A DNA stretch of 64,000 nucleotides, from the NCBI GenBank assembly GCA_900319795.1, contig ONPU01000001.1:186001-250000 (forward strand), in the 5' to 3' direction. This document shows positions 45,260 through 53,844 of this stretch, piece after piece (within the stretch, counting starts at the first letter, position 1; each line of letters opens with the position of its first letter). The position numbers and the translations under genes were made by a program. The notes beneath the pieces were generated by a model, which was not told the origin of the DNA, did no database searches, and saw only the letters and a program-made list of their open reading frames with translations. This DNA comes from an uncultured Eubacteriales bacterium. GTDB lineage: Bacteria > Bacillota > Clostridia > Lachnospirales > Lachnospiraceae.

Positions 45260-46438
45260 TTATACAAAATTCTGTTCATCTATTACTTCTCCCCACAGAT
45301 CCCGCTCAGTCTGTCTGAAGCGGATTCGTGAAGAAACGGAAAGCGCAATCGCCATCTCCATCATCAAAAATGTCACGGAAGTTCCTCCGTAACTGATAAA
45401 CGGCAGGGTGATTCCGGTAGTGGGAATCACATTCAGAACAACACAGATATTGAGAATCACCTGAATGGAAATATGGGCGAATATGCCGCTTACCATCAGC
45501 GCTCCGTACAGGTCCTCCGCGTTGGAAGCGATAAAAAACAGCCGGTAGATCAGATAGATAAAAAGCATGATCACGATGACTCCTCCGACCACGCCGAGTT
45601 CCTCGCAGATAATCGAAAAGATCATATCGTTATATGCTTCCGGCAGAGCTCCCAGCTTCTGTGTGCTGTTCCCGAGCCCTTTCCCGAACAGGCCGCCGCT
45701 TCCGAGCGCGTAGAGCGCCTGCATCGTCTGATATCCGCCCTCCTGCGGGTACTGTTCCGGATTCAGCCAGACCAGAATTCTCGTCACTCTGAAACTGCCA
45801 TTCACATATCCTTTGCTGATACAGTATACCAGAATTGCCGTAAGGGCAATTGCCACCCCCGCGGCTGTCAGGAACGGCCAGGATTTGGGATAAGCAATGA
45901 AAATGATGGTCATCGCGATCATCATAATGATCAGGGCCGTGCTCAGATTCTGGGTGAAAGCATACGCGAACAGAGCCTGCAGACCGCCGGCCGCAAGCGG
46001 CACGGATAAGGCTTTCCAGCCCCGGAAATGCCTGCCCATTCGCACGATCAGCATCGGAATGAAAATGATGACGGCGATTTTGGCAGCTTCCGAAGGCTGA
46101 AAGCTGAAAAATCCGACGCGGATCCATCTTCTCGCTCCGTTGACTTTCATCCCCAAAGGAGACCTCGTAAGCGCCATAAGGATCAGAGCGCCCACATAGA
46201 TCAAACCGGAAATCCGCCACAGAAGATGGTAGTCAACCATTGAAAAGCCGATTGCGACACCGAGCGAAATGATGGCGAAAATAGCCTGTTTCCTGAAAAG
46301 GTACATGTCATTGCTGTATTGAATGCCGGCTGCGTAGGAACTGGTGCTGTACAGCATGACCAGTCCGAAGCCGACGAGAAGAATCATTACGGCAATCAGA
46401 TTGTAATCGTAGTAATCATAGCTGTTCTTTGAGAACAA
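45260..46438 (-). CDS. ftsW: FtsW/RodA/SpoVE family peptidoglycan polymerase
   Basis: SEDS proteins polymerise lipid II glycan strands with a partner class B PBP. The 392-residue product has about ten membrane helices, GARRWIRVGFFSFQPSEAAK (substrate loop), and the signature TTGITLPFISYGGTS (about 350). It starts at TTG 46438 with AGGAGAAAT. Whether it is FtsW, RodA or SpoVE cannot be told from sequence alone; no penicillin-binding protein is adjacent. Confidence 0.88.
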   Translation of the reverse strand: MFSKNSYDYYDYNLIAVMILLVGFGLVMLYSTSSYAAGIQYSNDMYLFRKQAIFAIISLGVAIGFSMVDYHLLWRISGLIYVGALILMALTRSPLGMKVNGARRWIRVGFFSFQPSEAAKIAVIIFIPMLIVRMGRHFRGWKALSVPLAAGGLQALFAYAFTQNLSTALIIMMIAMTIIFIAYPKSWPFLTAAGVAIALTAILVYCISKGYVNGSFRVTRILVWLNPEQYPQEGGYQTMQALYALGSGGLFGKGLGNSTQKLGALPEAYNDMIFSIICEELGVVGGVIVIMLFIYLIYRLFFIASNAEDLYGALMVSGIFAHISIQVILNICVVLNVIPTTGITLPFISYGGTSVTFLMMEMAIALSVSSRIRFRQTERDLWGEVIDEQNFV

Positions 46439-46441
46439 GGA

Positions 46442-48331
46442 TTATTTCTCCTTTAAGTCAATTGGCATTTTCTTCCCGCGAAGAATCACGACAGAACGCG
46501 GTCCCTGCTCATACATCTTCTGATCCTCAAGCGGAGACGCCGTCTCATCGGCAAATTCCTCACCGGGTTCGGCGGAACTGTCGATGGCGGGATACCACGC
46601 GTAACCCTTCGGCAGTTCGGGAAGCGCGAATGAATGTTTCTCCCAGAGTGCGTTGAACGCGGCATAGAACACATCATCCTCTTCCTTACCTTCTTCCAGA
46701 GTATAGCGCCCGTTCAGAAGGATCGCAAGCGTGCGGCTGCCATTTTCAAAAGAGCAGACCCAGGCATTTTCATCATGGAAGGAAATATCCGGGATGCCGT
46801 AAGAGCGGTAATCATTTCCCCGCAGTTCCTTTTTCATGTGAAAAATCGGATGGTTCTTCCTGAAGGCGATCAGCTTTTCCGTAAACTCACGGAGATATTT
46901 CGCCTCTTTTGTCTGATGCCAGTCCGTCCATCCGGTTGACTGGTCCAGCGCGTATGCGTTGTTGTTGCCGTTCTGAGTATTATATCCCTCATCTCCCGCG
47001 TAGAGAAGCGGCACGGCCTGAGAAAGGAACGTGTACATCAGGGCGTTCCGCACCTGACGGGCGCGCAGGGTCTTTACGGCTTTCTTTCGGCAGGGACCTT
47101 CGGCTCCGCAGTTCCAGCTGAAATTCGCGTTGCTTCCGTCGGCATTGTTCTCGCCGTTCTCTTCGTTGTGTTTCCAGTCATAGGAAACGCTGTCATAAAG
47201 AGTAAAGCCGTTATTGTTCGCTGTAAAATGAACCGCCTGGGCATACGACGGATTTTCCCTGAAATGAGCCGCGAACGCTTCGGTCTGTCCTTCATCGCTT
47301 TTCAGAAGGGCGCGGACATTTCTCTGAAACTCATCATTGTAAGTATAGATATGTCTCATCTTGGGAATATCGCCGCCAAAGAGATTCCAGGTATCCGGAT
47401 AGTCATAAAAGAGCTTGGCCGTGCCTAAAACAGGATCCGATGCCAGTTCCGTAAACGGCAGCTGTCCGACCAGATGGAAGCCGTCAATTCCGAAGAACAG
47501 TCTCCACATACGGAGTGCGTCATGGATGAGGAAAATGTCCGTTCCGTACGGAATGTAGATCTCGAGAATCACTTCGATCCCCGCTTCGTGGAAGAGGCGG
47601 ACCATTTCCTTCATCTCCGCCGAGGGAGAGTCTCCGTAGGTATAGGATTCCTTAGGCGCGAAATAGAAGTTCTTTTCCGCGTATCCCCAGTAATTTTTCA
47701 GCGCTTTGGCCGAGTGGGATACACGGCTGCGTCCCTCTTCGTCGGAAACGATGAGCTCCGTCTGATAGGGCTGCACTTTCAAAGTCTCGTCAAACTCATA
47801 CGCGGGCATCAGTTCCACCGCGTTGAAACCGAGCTTGCTGATATACGGAATCATCATGGCAAGTCCGGCGAAGGTTCCCTTTTTCTTGCCGACTCCGGCC
47901 GCTTTCATCGTAAAACCGCGGACATGCAGTTTATAGATCATCAGCTCTTCGGGAGGAATCATCAGGAACTTATTTTCAAAAGATGTCTCTTCATCCGGAA
48001 CCATCGGCCGTCCGCTGTGAAAAGACCAGGCATAGGGATCTTTGTAAGTTTTTCCGTCTATTTCAAAAAGATAGGTGCTTCCCTTCGGAACATCCAAAAG
48101 GGTTACGGATCGCATCGTTCCGAAAGACGGATCCGCTTCGATCGGGCATCTGTGCAGTTCTTTTTTCCCTTTGGGACTGTAAACAACCAGCTCCACTTCC
48201 GATCCCGGCTCCGCCTTACAGCGAAAAACGGTTTCGTTCCCTTGTCTTCGGCATCCGTCCCCCGTCAATATGGCTTTTATATCGTGACAGTGATTCTCCG
48301 CTTTCTTTAATCCTTTCTCAGTCAAGCCCAT
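46442..48331 (-). CDS. GlgX-like GH13 protein lacking catalytic residues (pseudo-enzyme)
   Basis: The 629-residue product aligns along its length with GlgX/isoamylase-type debranching enzymes: an N-terminal CBM48-like domain (about 20-105), VELMPAYEF, NYWGY, HEAGIEVIL, and NNGFTLYDSVSYDWKHNE, then SWNCGAEGP and LLYAGDEGYNTQNGNNNAY. Yet every catalytic acid is changed. Region I is LEIYIPYG instead of LDVVYNHT. Region II is DGFHLVGQ (V288, H286) instead of DGFRFDLA, losing nucleophile and arginine. Region III is KLFYDYPD (D310) where KLIAEPWD carries the acid/base Glu. Region IV is ANNNGFTL (N374) for HDGFTL. The frame is intact, so it is a conserved non-catalytic protein, not a decayed gene. 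It heads the run to ftsW, acpP, gltX and prfC with 3-bp spacing to ftsW; a glucan-sensing or scaffold role is inference. Confidence 0.85.
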   Translation of the reverse strand: MGLTEKGLKKAENHCHDIKAILTGDGCRRQGNETVFRCKAEPGSEVELVVYSPKGKKELHRCPIEADPSFGTMRSVTLLDVPKGSTYLFEIDGKTYKDPYAWSFHSGRPMVPDEETSFENKFLMIPPEELMIYKLHVRGFTMKAAGVGKKKGTFAGLAMMIPYISKLGFNAVELMPAYEFDETLKVQPYQTELIVSDEEGRSRVSHSAKALKNYWGYAEKNFYFAPKESYTYGDSPSAEMKEMVRLFHEAGIEVILEIYIPYGTDIFLIHDALRMWRLFFGIDGFHLVGQLPFTELASDPVLGTAKLFYDYPDTWNLFGGDIPKMRHIYTYNDEFQRNVRALLKSDEGQTEAFAAHFRENPSYAQAVHFTANNNGFTLYDSVSYDWKHNEENGENNADGSNANFSWNCGAEGPCRKKAVKTLRARQVRNALMYTFLSQAVPLLYAGDEGYNTQNGNNNAYALDQSTGWTDWHQTKEAKYLREFTEKLIAFRKNHPIFHMKKELRGNDYRSYGIPDISFHDENAWVCSFENGSRTLAILLNGRYTLEEGKEEDDVFYAAFNALWEKHSFALPELPKGYAWYPAIDSSAEPGEEFADETASPLEDQKMYEQGPRSVVILRGKKMPIDLKEK

Positions 48332-48476
48332 ACTCTTCTCCTTTGGCCGATTACCAGTAATACTCTGCTTTGATTAACTCCGGGCATGATGTTCACCTAC
48401 TCTCCATACACAGTCAAATATACCATATCAGCACCTGTTCCGCATTAAAAACCTGCCCCTTTTAAACAGATGCAGA

Positions 48477-48505
48477 TTGCTTTTTCATGTCTCATCTGCT
48501 ATCCT
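48477..48505 (+). promoter_or_regulatory. Possible promoter of DUF1292 gene
   Basis: The plus strand has TTGCTT (48477-48482), 17 bp and TATCCT (48500-48505). The divergent gap 48332-48600 otherwise shows a CAGATG/CATCTG inverted repeat (48468-48498) across this promoter and no clear promoter for the GlgX-like gene. Confidence 0.5.
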
Positions 48506-48600
48506 TTTTTTATTACAGGACGGGTTTCGTCAACATGTATGTTTGAACTCCGTCAAAACTGCTGCGTTATTACAGCTGTCCTAAGAAGGAGGAGACACGA

Positions 48601-48951
48601 ATGGGTCAGGATTTTGAAATGGAAGACTTTGAAACGGAATACGAAGATCTGGGGAGCGTCACCTTAACGCTTGAAGATGACACGGAACTTGAGTGCGATA
48701 TCCTTTGTATCTTTCCGGTTGAGGATCAGCAGTATATAGCGCTGCTTCCGCTTGACGAAAACGGAGAGGCAGCGGAAGACGCCGAAATTCTCCTTTTCCG
48801 TTATTCGGAGGATGAAAACGGCGAACCGGGCCTTGAGAATATCGAGGATGACGACGAGTATGAAGCCGCCGCCGATGCCTTTGATGAGCTGCTGGATGAA
48901 TCTCTTTTCGATTTTGACGACGAAGAAGATGAGGAAGAGGATGAGGAATAA
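48601..48951 (+). CDS. DUF1292 domain-containing acidic protein
   Basis: The 116-residue very acidic protein has the DUF1292 core (TLTLEDDTELECDILCIF, QYIALLPLD, AEILLFRYSEDENGEP), related to YrzB of Bacillus, whose function is unknown. The last 20 residues are almost only D and E. GGAGG precedes the ATG. It is one of only two plus-strand genes in the window and has its own terminator. Confidence 0.9.
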   Translation: MGQDFEMEDFETEYEDLGSVTLTLEDDTELECDILCIFPVEDQQYIALLPLDENGEAAEDAEILLFRYSEDENGEPGLENIEDDDEYEAAADAFDELLDESLFDFDDEEDEEEDEE

Positions 48952-48969
48952 ACCTCATCCTCTTTTTTT
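48937..48969 (+). terminator. Terminator of DUF1292 gene
   Basis: A 10-bp stem GAGGATGAGG/CCTCATCCTC (48937-48946, 48953-48962) with a loop AATAAA is followed by seven T. It overlaps the stop codon and also separates the convergent dut gene. Confidence 0.9.
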
Positions 48970-49408
48970 AACTCGTTAATCCCGTAGAGCCGAATCCGCC
49001 CTCACCCCGTTCGGTAGTGTCCAGTTCATCCGTTTCAAGGAAACTGATTTCAGGACACGGAATCACAACCATCTGGGCAATTCTTGTTCCCGGCTCCACA
49101 CACTTTTGCGTATCGCTGTCATTGTGCAGGGCAATCAGAAACGGACCGCGGTAATCGCTGTCTACGACTCCGACACAGTTAGCCGGTCTCAGCGACTCTT
49201 TTGACGCGAGGCCGCTGCGCGCGAATATAGCGCCGAAATAGCCTTTCGGGATTTCCATCGAAAGTCCCGTGGAAATCATCCTCGTCTCGTGAGGAGGAAT
49301 CACTTCCCTTTCTTTCAGATCCGCATAAAGATCATAACCTGCCGCATCCCGGCTTCCTCGTGTCGGGATGCGGGCGGTTTCTGTCAGTTTTTTGACTTTT
49401 ACGATCAT
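48968..49408 (-). CDS. dut: dUTP diphosphatase
   Basis: Dut hydrolyses dUTP to dUMP and keeps uracil out of DNA. The 146-residue trimeric form shows motifs DAAGYDLYA, IFARSGLASK, GVVDSDYRG, GTRIAQMVVIP and the C-terminal RGEGGFGSTG arm. Its ATG overlaps the pnp stop by 4 bp. Confidence 0.97.
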   Translation of the reverse strand: MIVKVKKLTETARIPTRGSRDAAGYDLYADLKEREVIPPHETRMISTGLSMEIPKGYFGAIFARSGLASKESLRPANCVGVVDSDYRGPFLIALHNDSDTQKCVEPGTRIAQMVVIPCPEISFLETDELDTTERGEGGFGSTGLTS

Positions 49409-51498
49409 TTCGGGCAGTCCTTGATGGAGAAGCTGAACTTGCCGTTCTTGTCTTTGCCGAGGCAGACAACACGCACGATATCTCCGATTGCAAGGACGTC
49501 TTCAACATGCGCGATTCTCGTATTCGCGATCTTGGAAATGTGGACAAGTCCTTCCTTTCCGGGCGCGAACTCAAGGAATGCGCCGAAATCCTTGATGGAA
49601 ATGACCTTGCCTGTCAGGACCATGCCTTTTTCAAATTCCGTCACAATAAGGCGGATGGCTTCGGCAGCCTGCTTCATCTTCTCATTATCCGTTCCGCTGA
49701 TCGAAACGAAACCGTCATCTTCGATGTTGATCTCGACATCGTATTTATCGATCAGAGAATTGATGGTCTTTCCTCTCTGTCCGACGACATCGCCGATCTT
49801 CTCCGGATCGATCGTCATCTGGATAATCTTCGGAGCCCACTTGGAAAGTTCGGCTCTCGGTTCGGCAATAACCGGCTCCATCACTTCCGTAAGGATATAC
49901 TCTCTCGCCTCTTTCGTTCTCGCGATCGCTTCCTCAACGATCTGACGGGTCAGGCCGTGGATCTTGATATCCATCTGGATGGCAGTGATTCCGTCGTGTG
50001 TACCGGCAACCTTGAAGTCCATGTCGCCGAAGAAGTCTTCGAGACCCTGGATATCCGTAAGGACGATGTAATCATCATCGGTTTCGCCTGTTACAAGACC
50101 GCAGGAAATACCCGCCACACCTTTTTTAATCGGCACACCGGCTGCCATAAGCGCCATGGACGAAGCGCAGATGGATGCCTGGGATGTGGATCCGTTCGAT
50201 TCAAATGTTTCCGAGACGGCACGGATCGCGTACGGGAATTCCTCTTCAGTCGGAAGAACCGGAATCAGCGCGCGTTCCGCCAGGGCGCCATGTCCGATCT
50301 CACGTCTTCCCGGACCTCTGGACGGTTTTGTCTCGCCTACGGAATAGGACGGGAAGTTGTACTGATGCATATATCTGGCTTTCGTGATGAAAGGATCCAG
50401 TCCTTCGATCTTCTGCGCGTCAGCCAGCGGAGCAAGCGTCACGCAGTCACAGATCTGAGTCTGGCCTCTTGTGAACATGGCGGAACCGTGAGCTCTCGGA
50501 ATCAGATCCACTTCCGCGGCAAGAGGACGGATTTCCTTGATCGCGCGTCCGTCCGGTCTCTTATGATCCTTCAGGATCATCTTACGGACCGTTTTCTTTT
50601 CATACTGATACAGAGCGTCGCCGATCAGGCTCATCCACTCTTCGTTATCGCCGTACTGTTCTTCAAACTTCTTGCGGACTTCTTCCACATTCTTTTCACG
50701 GGTCTGCTTGTCATCCGTAAAAACGACTGTTTCCATTTCTTCGGGCGGGCAGACTTCGCGAAGCGCCGCGTTCAGTTCTTCCGGAATCTCATAGTGGAGA
50801 TAATCATGCTTCGGCTTGCCGCATTCTTCGATAATTTTGTCGAAGAATTTGATGATTTCCTTGTTGATCTCATCGCACTTGTAAATCGCTTCGATCATCT
50901 TCGCTTCGGGAAGTTCGTTGGCGCCGGCTTCGATCATGATGACCTTTTCTCTTGTGGACGCAACGGTCAGAGCCAGATCCGATTTGGATTTCAATTCATA
51001 TCCCGGGTTTACCACGAACTCGCCGTCAATAAGGCCGAGCTGTGTCGTAGCGCAGGGGCCGTCGAACGGAATATCGGAAATGCTGGTCGCCAGAGCGCTG
51101 CCGAGCATGGCCGCGACTTCCGGATCGCATTCCGGATCTACGGACATGACCAGGTTGTTCAGTGTCACATCGTTCCGGTAATCCTTCGGAAACAGAGGAC
51201 GCATCGGTCTGTCAATCACACGGCTCGTCAGGATCGCGTGTGTGGACGGTTTTCCTTCTCTCTTATTGAACCCGCCGGGGAATTTGCCGACGGCATACAT
51301 TTTCTCTTCAAAATCCACGGAAAGCGGGAAGAAATCAATTCCTTCACGCGGCTTTGAGGAGGCTGTAGCGGTTGAGAGAACAAGCGTATCGCCGTAATGC
51401 ACGAAGCAGCATCCGTTTGCCTGTTTTCCCACTCTTCCGATATCTACGGTAAGAGTTCTTCCGCCAAGTTCCATTGAATAGCTTTTGTAATCTCCCAT
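49405..51498 (-). CDS. pnp: Polyribonucleotide nucleotidyltransferase (PNPase)
   Basis: PNPase degrades RNA 3' to 5' phosphorolytically. The 697-residue product contains two RNase PH domains (the second with KRPDGRAIKEIRPLAAEVD and TEEEFPYAIRAVSE), a KH domain (IGDVVGQRGKTINSLIDKY) and a C-terminal S1 domain (TGKVISIKDFGAFLEF). AGAAGGAG precedes its start. It follows rpsO, as in many bacteria. Confidence 0.98.
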   Translation of the reverse strand: MGDYKSYSMELGGRTLTVDIGRVGKQANGCCFVHYGDTLVLSTATASSKPREGIDFFPLSVDFEEKMYAVGKFPGGFNKREGKPSTHAILTSRVIDRPMRPLFPKDYRNDVTLNNLVMSVDPECDPEVAAMLGSALATSISDIPFDGPCATTQLGLIDGEFVVNPGYELKSKSDLALTVASTREKVIMIEAGANELPEAKMIEAIYKCDEINKEIIKFFDKIIEECGKPKHDYLHYEIPEELNAALREVCPPEEMETVVFTDDKQTREKNVEEVRKKFEEQYGDNEEWMSLIGDALYQYEKKTVRKMILKDHKRPDGRAIKEIRPLAAEVDLIPRAHGSAMFTRGQTQICDCVTLAPLADAQKIEGLDPFITKARYMHQYNFPSYSVGETKPSRGPGRREIGHGALAERALIPVLPTEEEFPYAIRAVSETFESNGSTSQASICASSMALMAAGVPIKKGVAGISCGLVTGETDDDYIVLTDIQGLEDFFGDMDFKVAGTHDGITAIQMDIKIHGLTRQIVEEAIARTKEAREYILTEVMEPVIAEPRAELSKWAPKIIQMTIDPEKIGDVVGQRGKTINSLIDKYDVEINIEDDGFVSISGTDNEKMKQAAEAIRLIVTEFEKGMVLTGKVISIKDFGAFLEFAPGKEGLVHISKIANTRIAHVEDVLAIGDIVRVVCLGKDKNGKFSFSIKDCPK

Positions 51499-51562
51499 AC
51501 TTCTCCTTCTGCCCGGAATGGGCGTAAAAATAAAAATAAATAATTATTTCTAAACGTAAATC

Positions 51563-51588
51563 AAGGGCGGGTATTTTTGCCCGCCCTT
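51563..51588 (-). terminator. Hairpin between rpsO and pnp
   Basis: A perfect 9-bp stem AAGGGCGGG/CCCGCCCTT with an 8-nt loop lies just after rpsO. The minus strand then reads GATTTACG, a poor U tract, so it probably lets part of the transcription pass into pnp or serves as an RNase site. Confidence 0.65.
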
Positions 51589-51595
51589 TTTTCGT

Positions 51596-51862
51596 TTATT
51601 TTCTGAGTCCGAGTCTTTCGATCAGGGAACGATAACGTTCGATATCTTTCTTTCTGAGATATGCGAGAAGGTTACGTCTCTGACCAACCATCTTCAGAAG
51701 TCCGCGTCTCGAATGATGGTCCTTCTTATGGATTTTCAGATGTTCTGTCAGCTCATTGATTCTTGCGGTAAGAACTGCTACCTGTACTTCCGGTGATCCG
51801 GTATCACCCTCTGTTCTTGCGTATTCACGCATGATTTCCTGTTTCTTCTCTTTTGCGATCAT
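51596..51862 (-). CDS. rpsO: 30S ribosomal protein S15
   Basis: S15 binds the 16S rRNA central domain and nucleates assembly. The 88-residue product has the typical [20 protein letters not shown] and [31 protein letters not shown] precedes the ATG. The long structured leader (51863-51970) may carry S15 autoregulation. Confidence 0.98.
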   Translation of the reverse strand: MIAKEKKQEIMREYARTEGDTGSPEVQVAVLTARINELTEHLKIHKKDHHSRRGLLKMVGQRRNLLAYLRKKDIERYRSLIERLGLRK

Positions 51863-51972
51863 TTCTGATTCCTCCTAAAAATAGATCTTACAATTGTCTC
51901 GCACCGCAAAGCCGGAGGCCGGAGATCCGTCCGCCTTGCAGGCCGAAATCCGCTGTTACGCACAGCGATGTT
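51863..51972 (-). promoter_or_regulatory. Structured rpsO leader, candidate S15 autoregulation site
   Basis: The 110-nt leader has a hairpin CGCTGT/ACAGCG near the 5' end and a GC-rich self-complementary stretch around GGAGGCCGG upstream of the ribosome site. S15 represses its own mRNA through leader RNA in several bacteria; whether it does here is inference. Confidence 0.4.
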
Positions 51973-51973
51973 A

Positions 51974-52003
51974 ATTATAACCGCTGGTCCGTTTTCCCGT
52001 CAA
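51974..52003 (-). promoter_or_regulatory. Promoter of rpsO-pnp-dut
   Basis: The minus strand has -35 TTGACG (52003-51998), an 18-bp spacer and -10 TATAAT (51979-51974), directly after the ribF stop. Confidence 0.8.
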
Positions 52004-52013
52004 GCCCCGATTT

Positions 52014-52928
52014 TCAAAGATGAAAATATCTTCTTGCCTCCTGTTGGTCATTCCGGATCTGCTCTTTCAGCTCTTCCAGAGAATCAAATTTTCTCTCCGG
52101 ACGCGTAAATCGGAGCAGTTTCACAGACAGATCGCTGCCGTACAGATCCTCGTCACAATTGAAGAAGCAGGTCTCCACGCCTATGAAATGTCCGTCGACC
52201 GTCGGTTTTGTGCCTACATTCGTCACACCGTAGAACTCCCTTCCGTCCACATCCGAAAGTGACATATAGACACCGTTCGGAGGCATCAGCTTGGATGGAT
52301 CCGCGATCAGATTCGCTGTCGGCACCCCGATTGTTCTGCCGAGCCGGCGGCCGTGGATAATCTTTCCGGTGATATAAAAGCTGTAGCCCAGACAGGCATT
52401 CACTTCTTCGATGTTCCCTTCTTTGAGGAGGGAACGGATTCTGGAAGACGATATCCGTTCTCCGTCGTACATGACCTGAGGGACCGACACTACGTCAAAG
52501 CCGTATTCAGCTCCCATCTTCTGAAGGAGAGCCGCGTCGCCCCTCCGGCCGTAGCCGAAGCGAAATCCTTCACCGATCACAACGGCCCGTACATGAAGTT
52601 TCCGGACCAGAACGTCTTTTACAAAATCTTCCGCTTCCATCGTGATTACGGAAGGCTCAAAGGGCTGCTCTATCAGAAGACCGATTCCTGCTTCCTTAAG
52701 ACGTTTCCGTCTTTCTTCAGAAGATAAAAGCATGATGGCGGACATGTCAAACGCGAGAACAGCCGCGATCACTTCTTCCCCGTTCGAAGATCCCGATAAA
52801 GCATTTTTAACGGAAACCGTTTTATCAATCAGAGCCTGATGACCTCTGTGCAGTCCGTCGAATTTGCCGATCGTAAGAACACAGGAAACCTGATCGGTGA
52901 GCGGCTCAATTGAATGCATGATCTTCAT
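52014..52928 (-). CDS. ribF: Bifunctional riboflavin kinase / FAD synthetase
   Basis: RibF phosphorylates riboflavin to FMN and adenylates it to FAD. The 304-residue product has the nucleotidyltransferase motif TIGKFDGLHRGHQALI near the start, IGEGFRFGYGRRGDA, then the C-terminal kinase domain with GRTIGVPTANL and GVYMSLS. ATG 52928 is chosen (GGAG 10 nt upstream); it overlaps truB by 23 bp. It ends the translation operon, a common place in Firmicutes. Confidence 0.95.
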   Translation of the reverse strand: MKIMHSIEPLTDQVSCVLTIGKFDGLHRGHQALIDKTVSVKNALSGSSNGEEVIAAVLAFDMSAIMLLSSEERRKRLKEAGIGLLIEQPFEPSVITMEAEDFVKDVLVRKLHVRAVVIGEGFRFGYGRRGDAALLQKMGAEYGFDVVSVPQVMYDGERISSSRIRSLLKEGNIEEVNACLGYSFYITGKIIHGRRLGRTIGVPTANLIADPSKLMPPNGVYMSLSDVDGREFYGVTNVGTKPTVDGHFIGVETCFFNCDEDLYGSDLSVKLLRFTRPERKFDSLEELKEQIRNDQQEARRYFHL

Positions 52929-53844
52929 AAAAATATTGCTCCAGTCTGTATTTTTTGTCATCTTTACGGAAGAGGCCGATCCAGTTTCCGCAAGGATCGT
53001 AAAGGCGTATCATTTTCTCCTCATCGCTGTGAGGACCGGGAAGCGGATTCATCTGACTGAAGGGCACGGGGATTCCGTTGACGCATTTCCTCAAAAAATC
53101 CTTTCTTACCGAATACGCCGGAAGATCCATATAAAACCTGTCAGGCGGAATCACAAAGGAATATGGCTTGCCGGCCTGTTCGGAGCTGTCCTCCTCTTCT
53201 TTTCGTCTCTGAATCTCTTCAAGAGTCAGTGCGTCCGAAAGGCTGAAGTCATCCACCTGTGTTCTCAGAAGATGTCCCATTGCGGCACCGCAGCCAAGGC
53301 GCTCACCGATGTCATGACACAATGTCCTTATATAACTTCCGTGCGAACAGGTTACCGCAATTTTCACATAGGGAAGTTCCATTTCCAGAATTTCAATCTG
53401 ATGGAATTCGACCTGCCGGCCTTTGCGTTCCACTTCTATTCCTTTACGCGCGAGCTCATAAAGCTTTTTGCCGTTCACCTTTACGGCGCTGTACATGGGC
53501 GGAATCTGAATTTGAGGTCCTGTAAATTTAAGGACCGCCTCTCTTACCTCTTCTTCGGTACAGCAAACCTCAAAAGTACGAAGAACCGTTCCGGACAGGT
53601 CCTGAGTATCAGTCACAACCCCCAGCTTCATCTCCGCTTCATAGCTCTTCGTCCCGCGGCTTAATCGCTCTACGAGACGGGTCGCTTTTCCGAGGCAAAC
53701 AGGAAGCACGCCCTCCGCGTCCGGATCGAGCGTGCCGGTATGACCTATTTTCTTCTGATCGAATATCCTGCGAAGGCGTGAAACAACTCCGAACGAAGTC
53801 ATTCCGGCTTCCTTATTGACTACGATTACACCGCTTACCGCCAT
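52906..53844 (-). CDS. truB: tRNA pseudouridine synthase B
   Basis: TruB makes pseudouridine 55 in the T loop of tRNAs. The 312-residue product has NKEAGMTSFGVVSRLRR, the catalytic aspartate in KIGHTGTLDPDAEGVLPV (about 40), and the C-terminal PUA-like end. AGGAGAAAT precedes the ATG. It is directly after nrnA. Confidence 0.97.
   Translation of the reverse strand: MAVSGVIVVNKEAGMTSFGVVSRLRRIFDQKKIGHTGTLDPDAEGVLPVCLGKATRLVERLSRGTKSYEAEMKLGVVTDTQDLSGTVLRTFEVCCTEEEVREAVLKFTGPQIQIPPMYSAVKVNGKKLYELARKGIEVERKGRQVEFHQIEILEMELPYVKIAVTCSHGSYIRTLCHDIGERLGCGAAMGHLLRTQVDDFSLSDALTLEEIQRRKEEEDSSEQAGKPYSFVIPPDRFYMDLPAYSVRKDFLRKCVNGIPVPFSQMNPLPGPHSDEEKMIRLYDPCGNWIGLFRKDDKKYRLEQYFYEDHAFN

Noticed and set aside
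49507..51357. A 616-codon open frame on the plus strand opposite pnp
   Set aside because: It is antisense to a clear PNPase gene, has an odd F/R/H/D-rich composition with no domain, and exists because the codon bias of the minus gene leaves that frame open.
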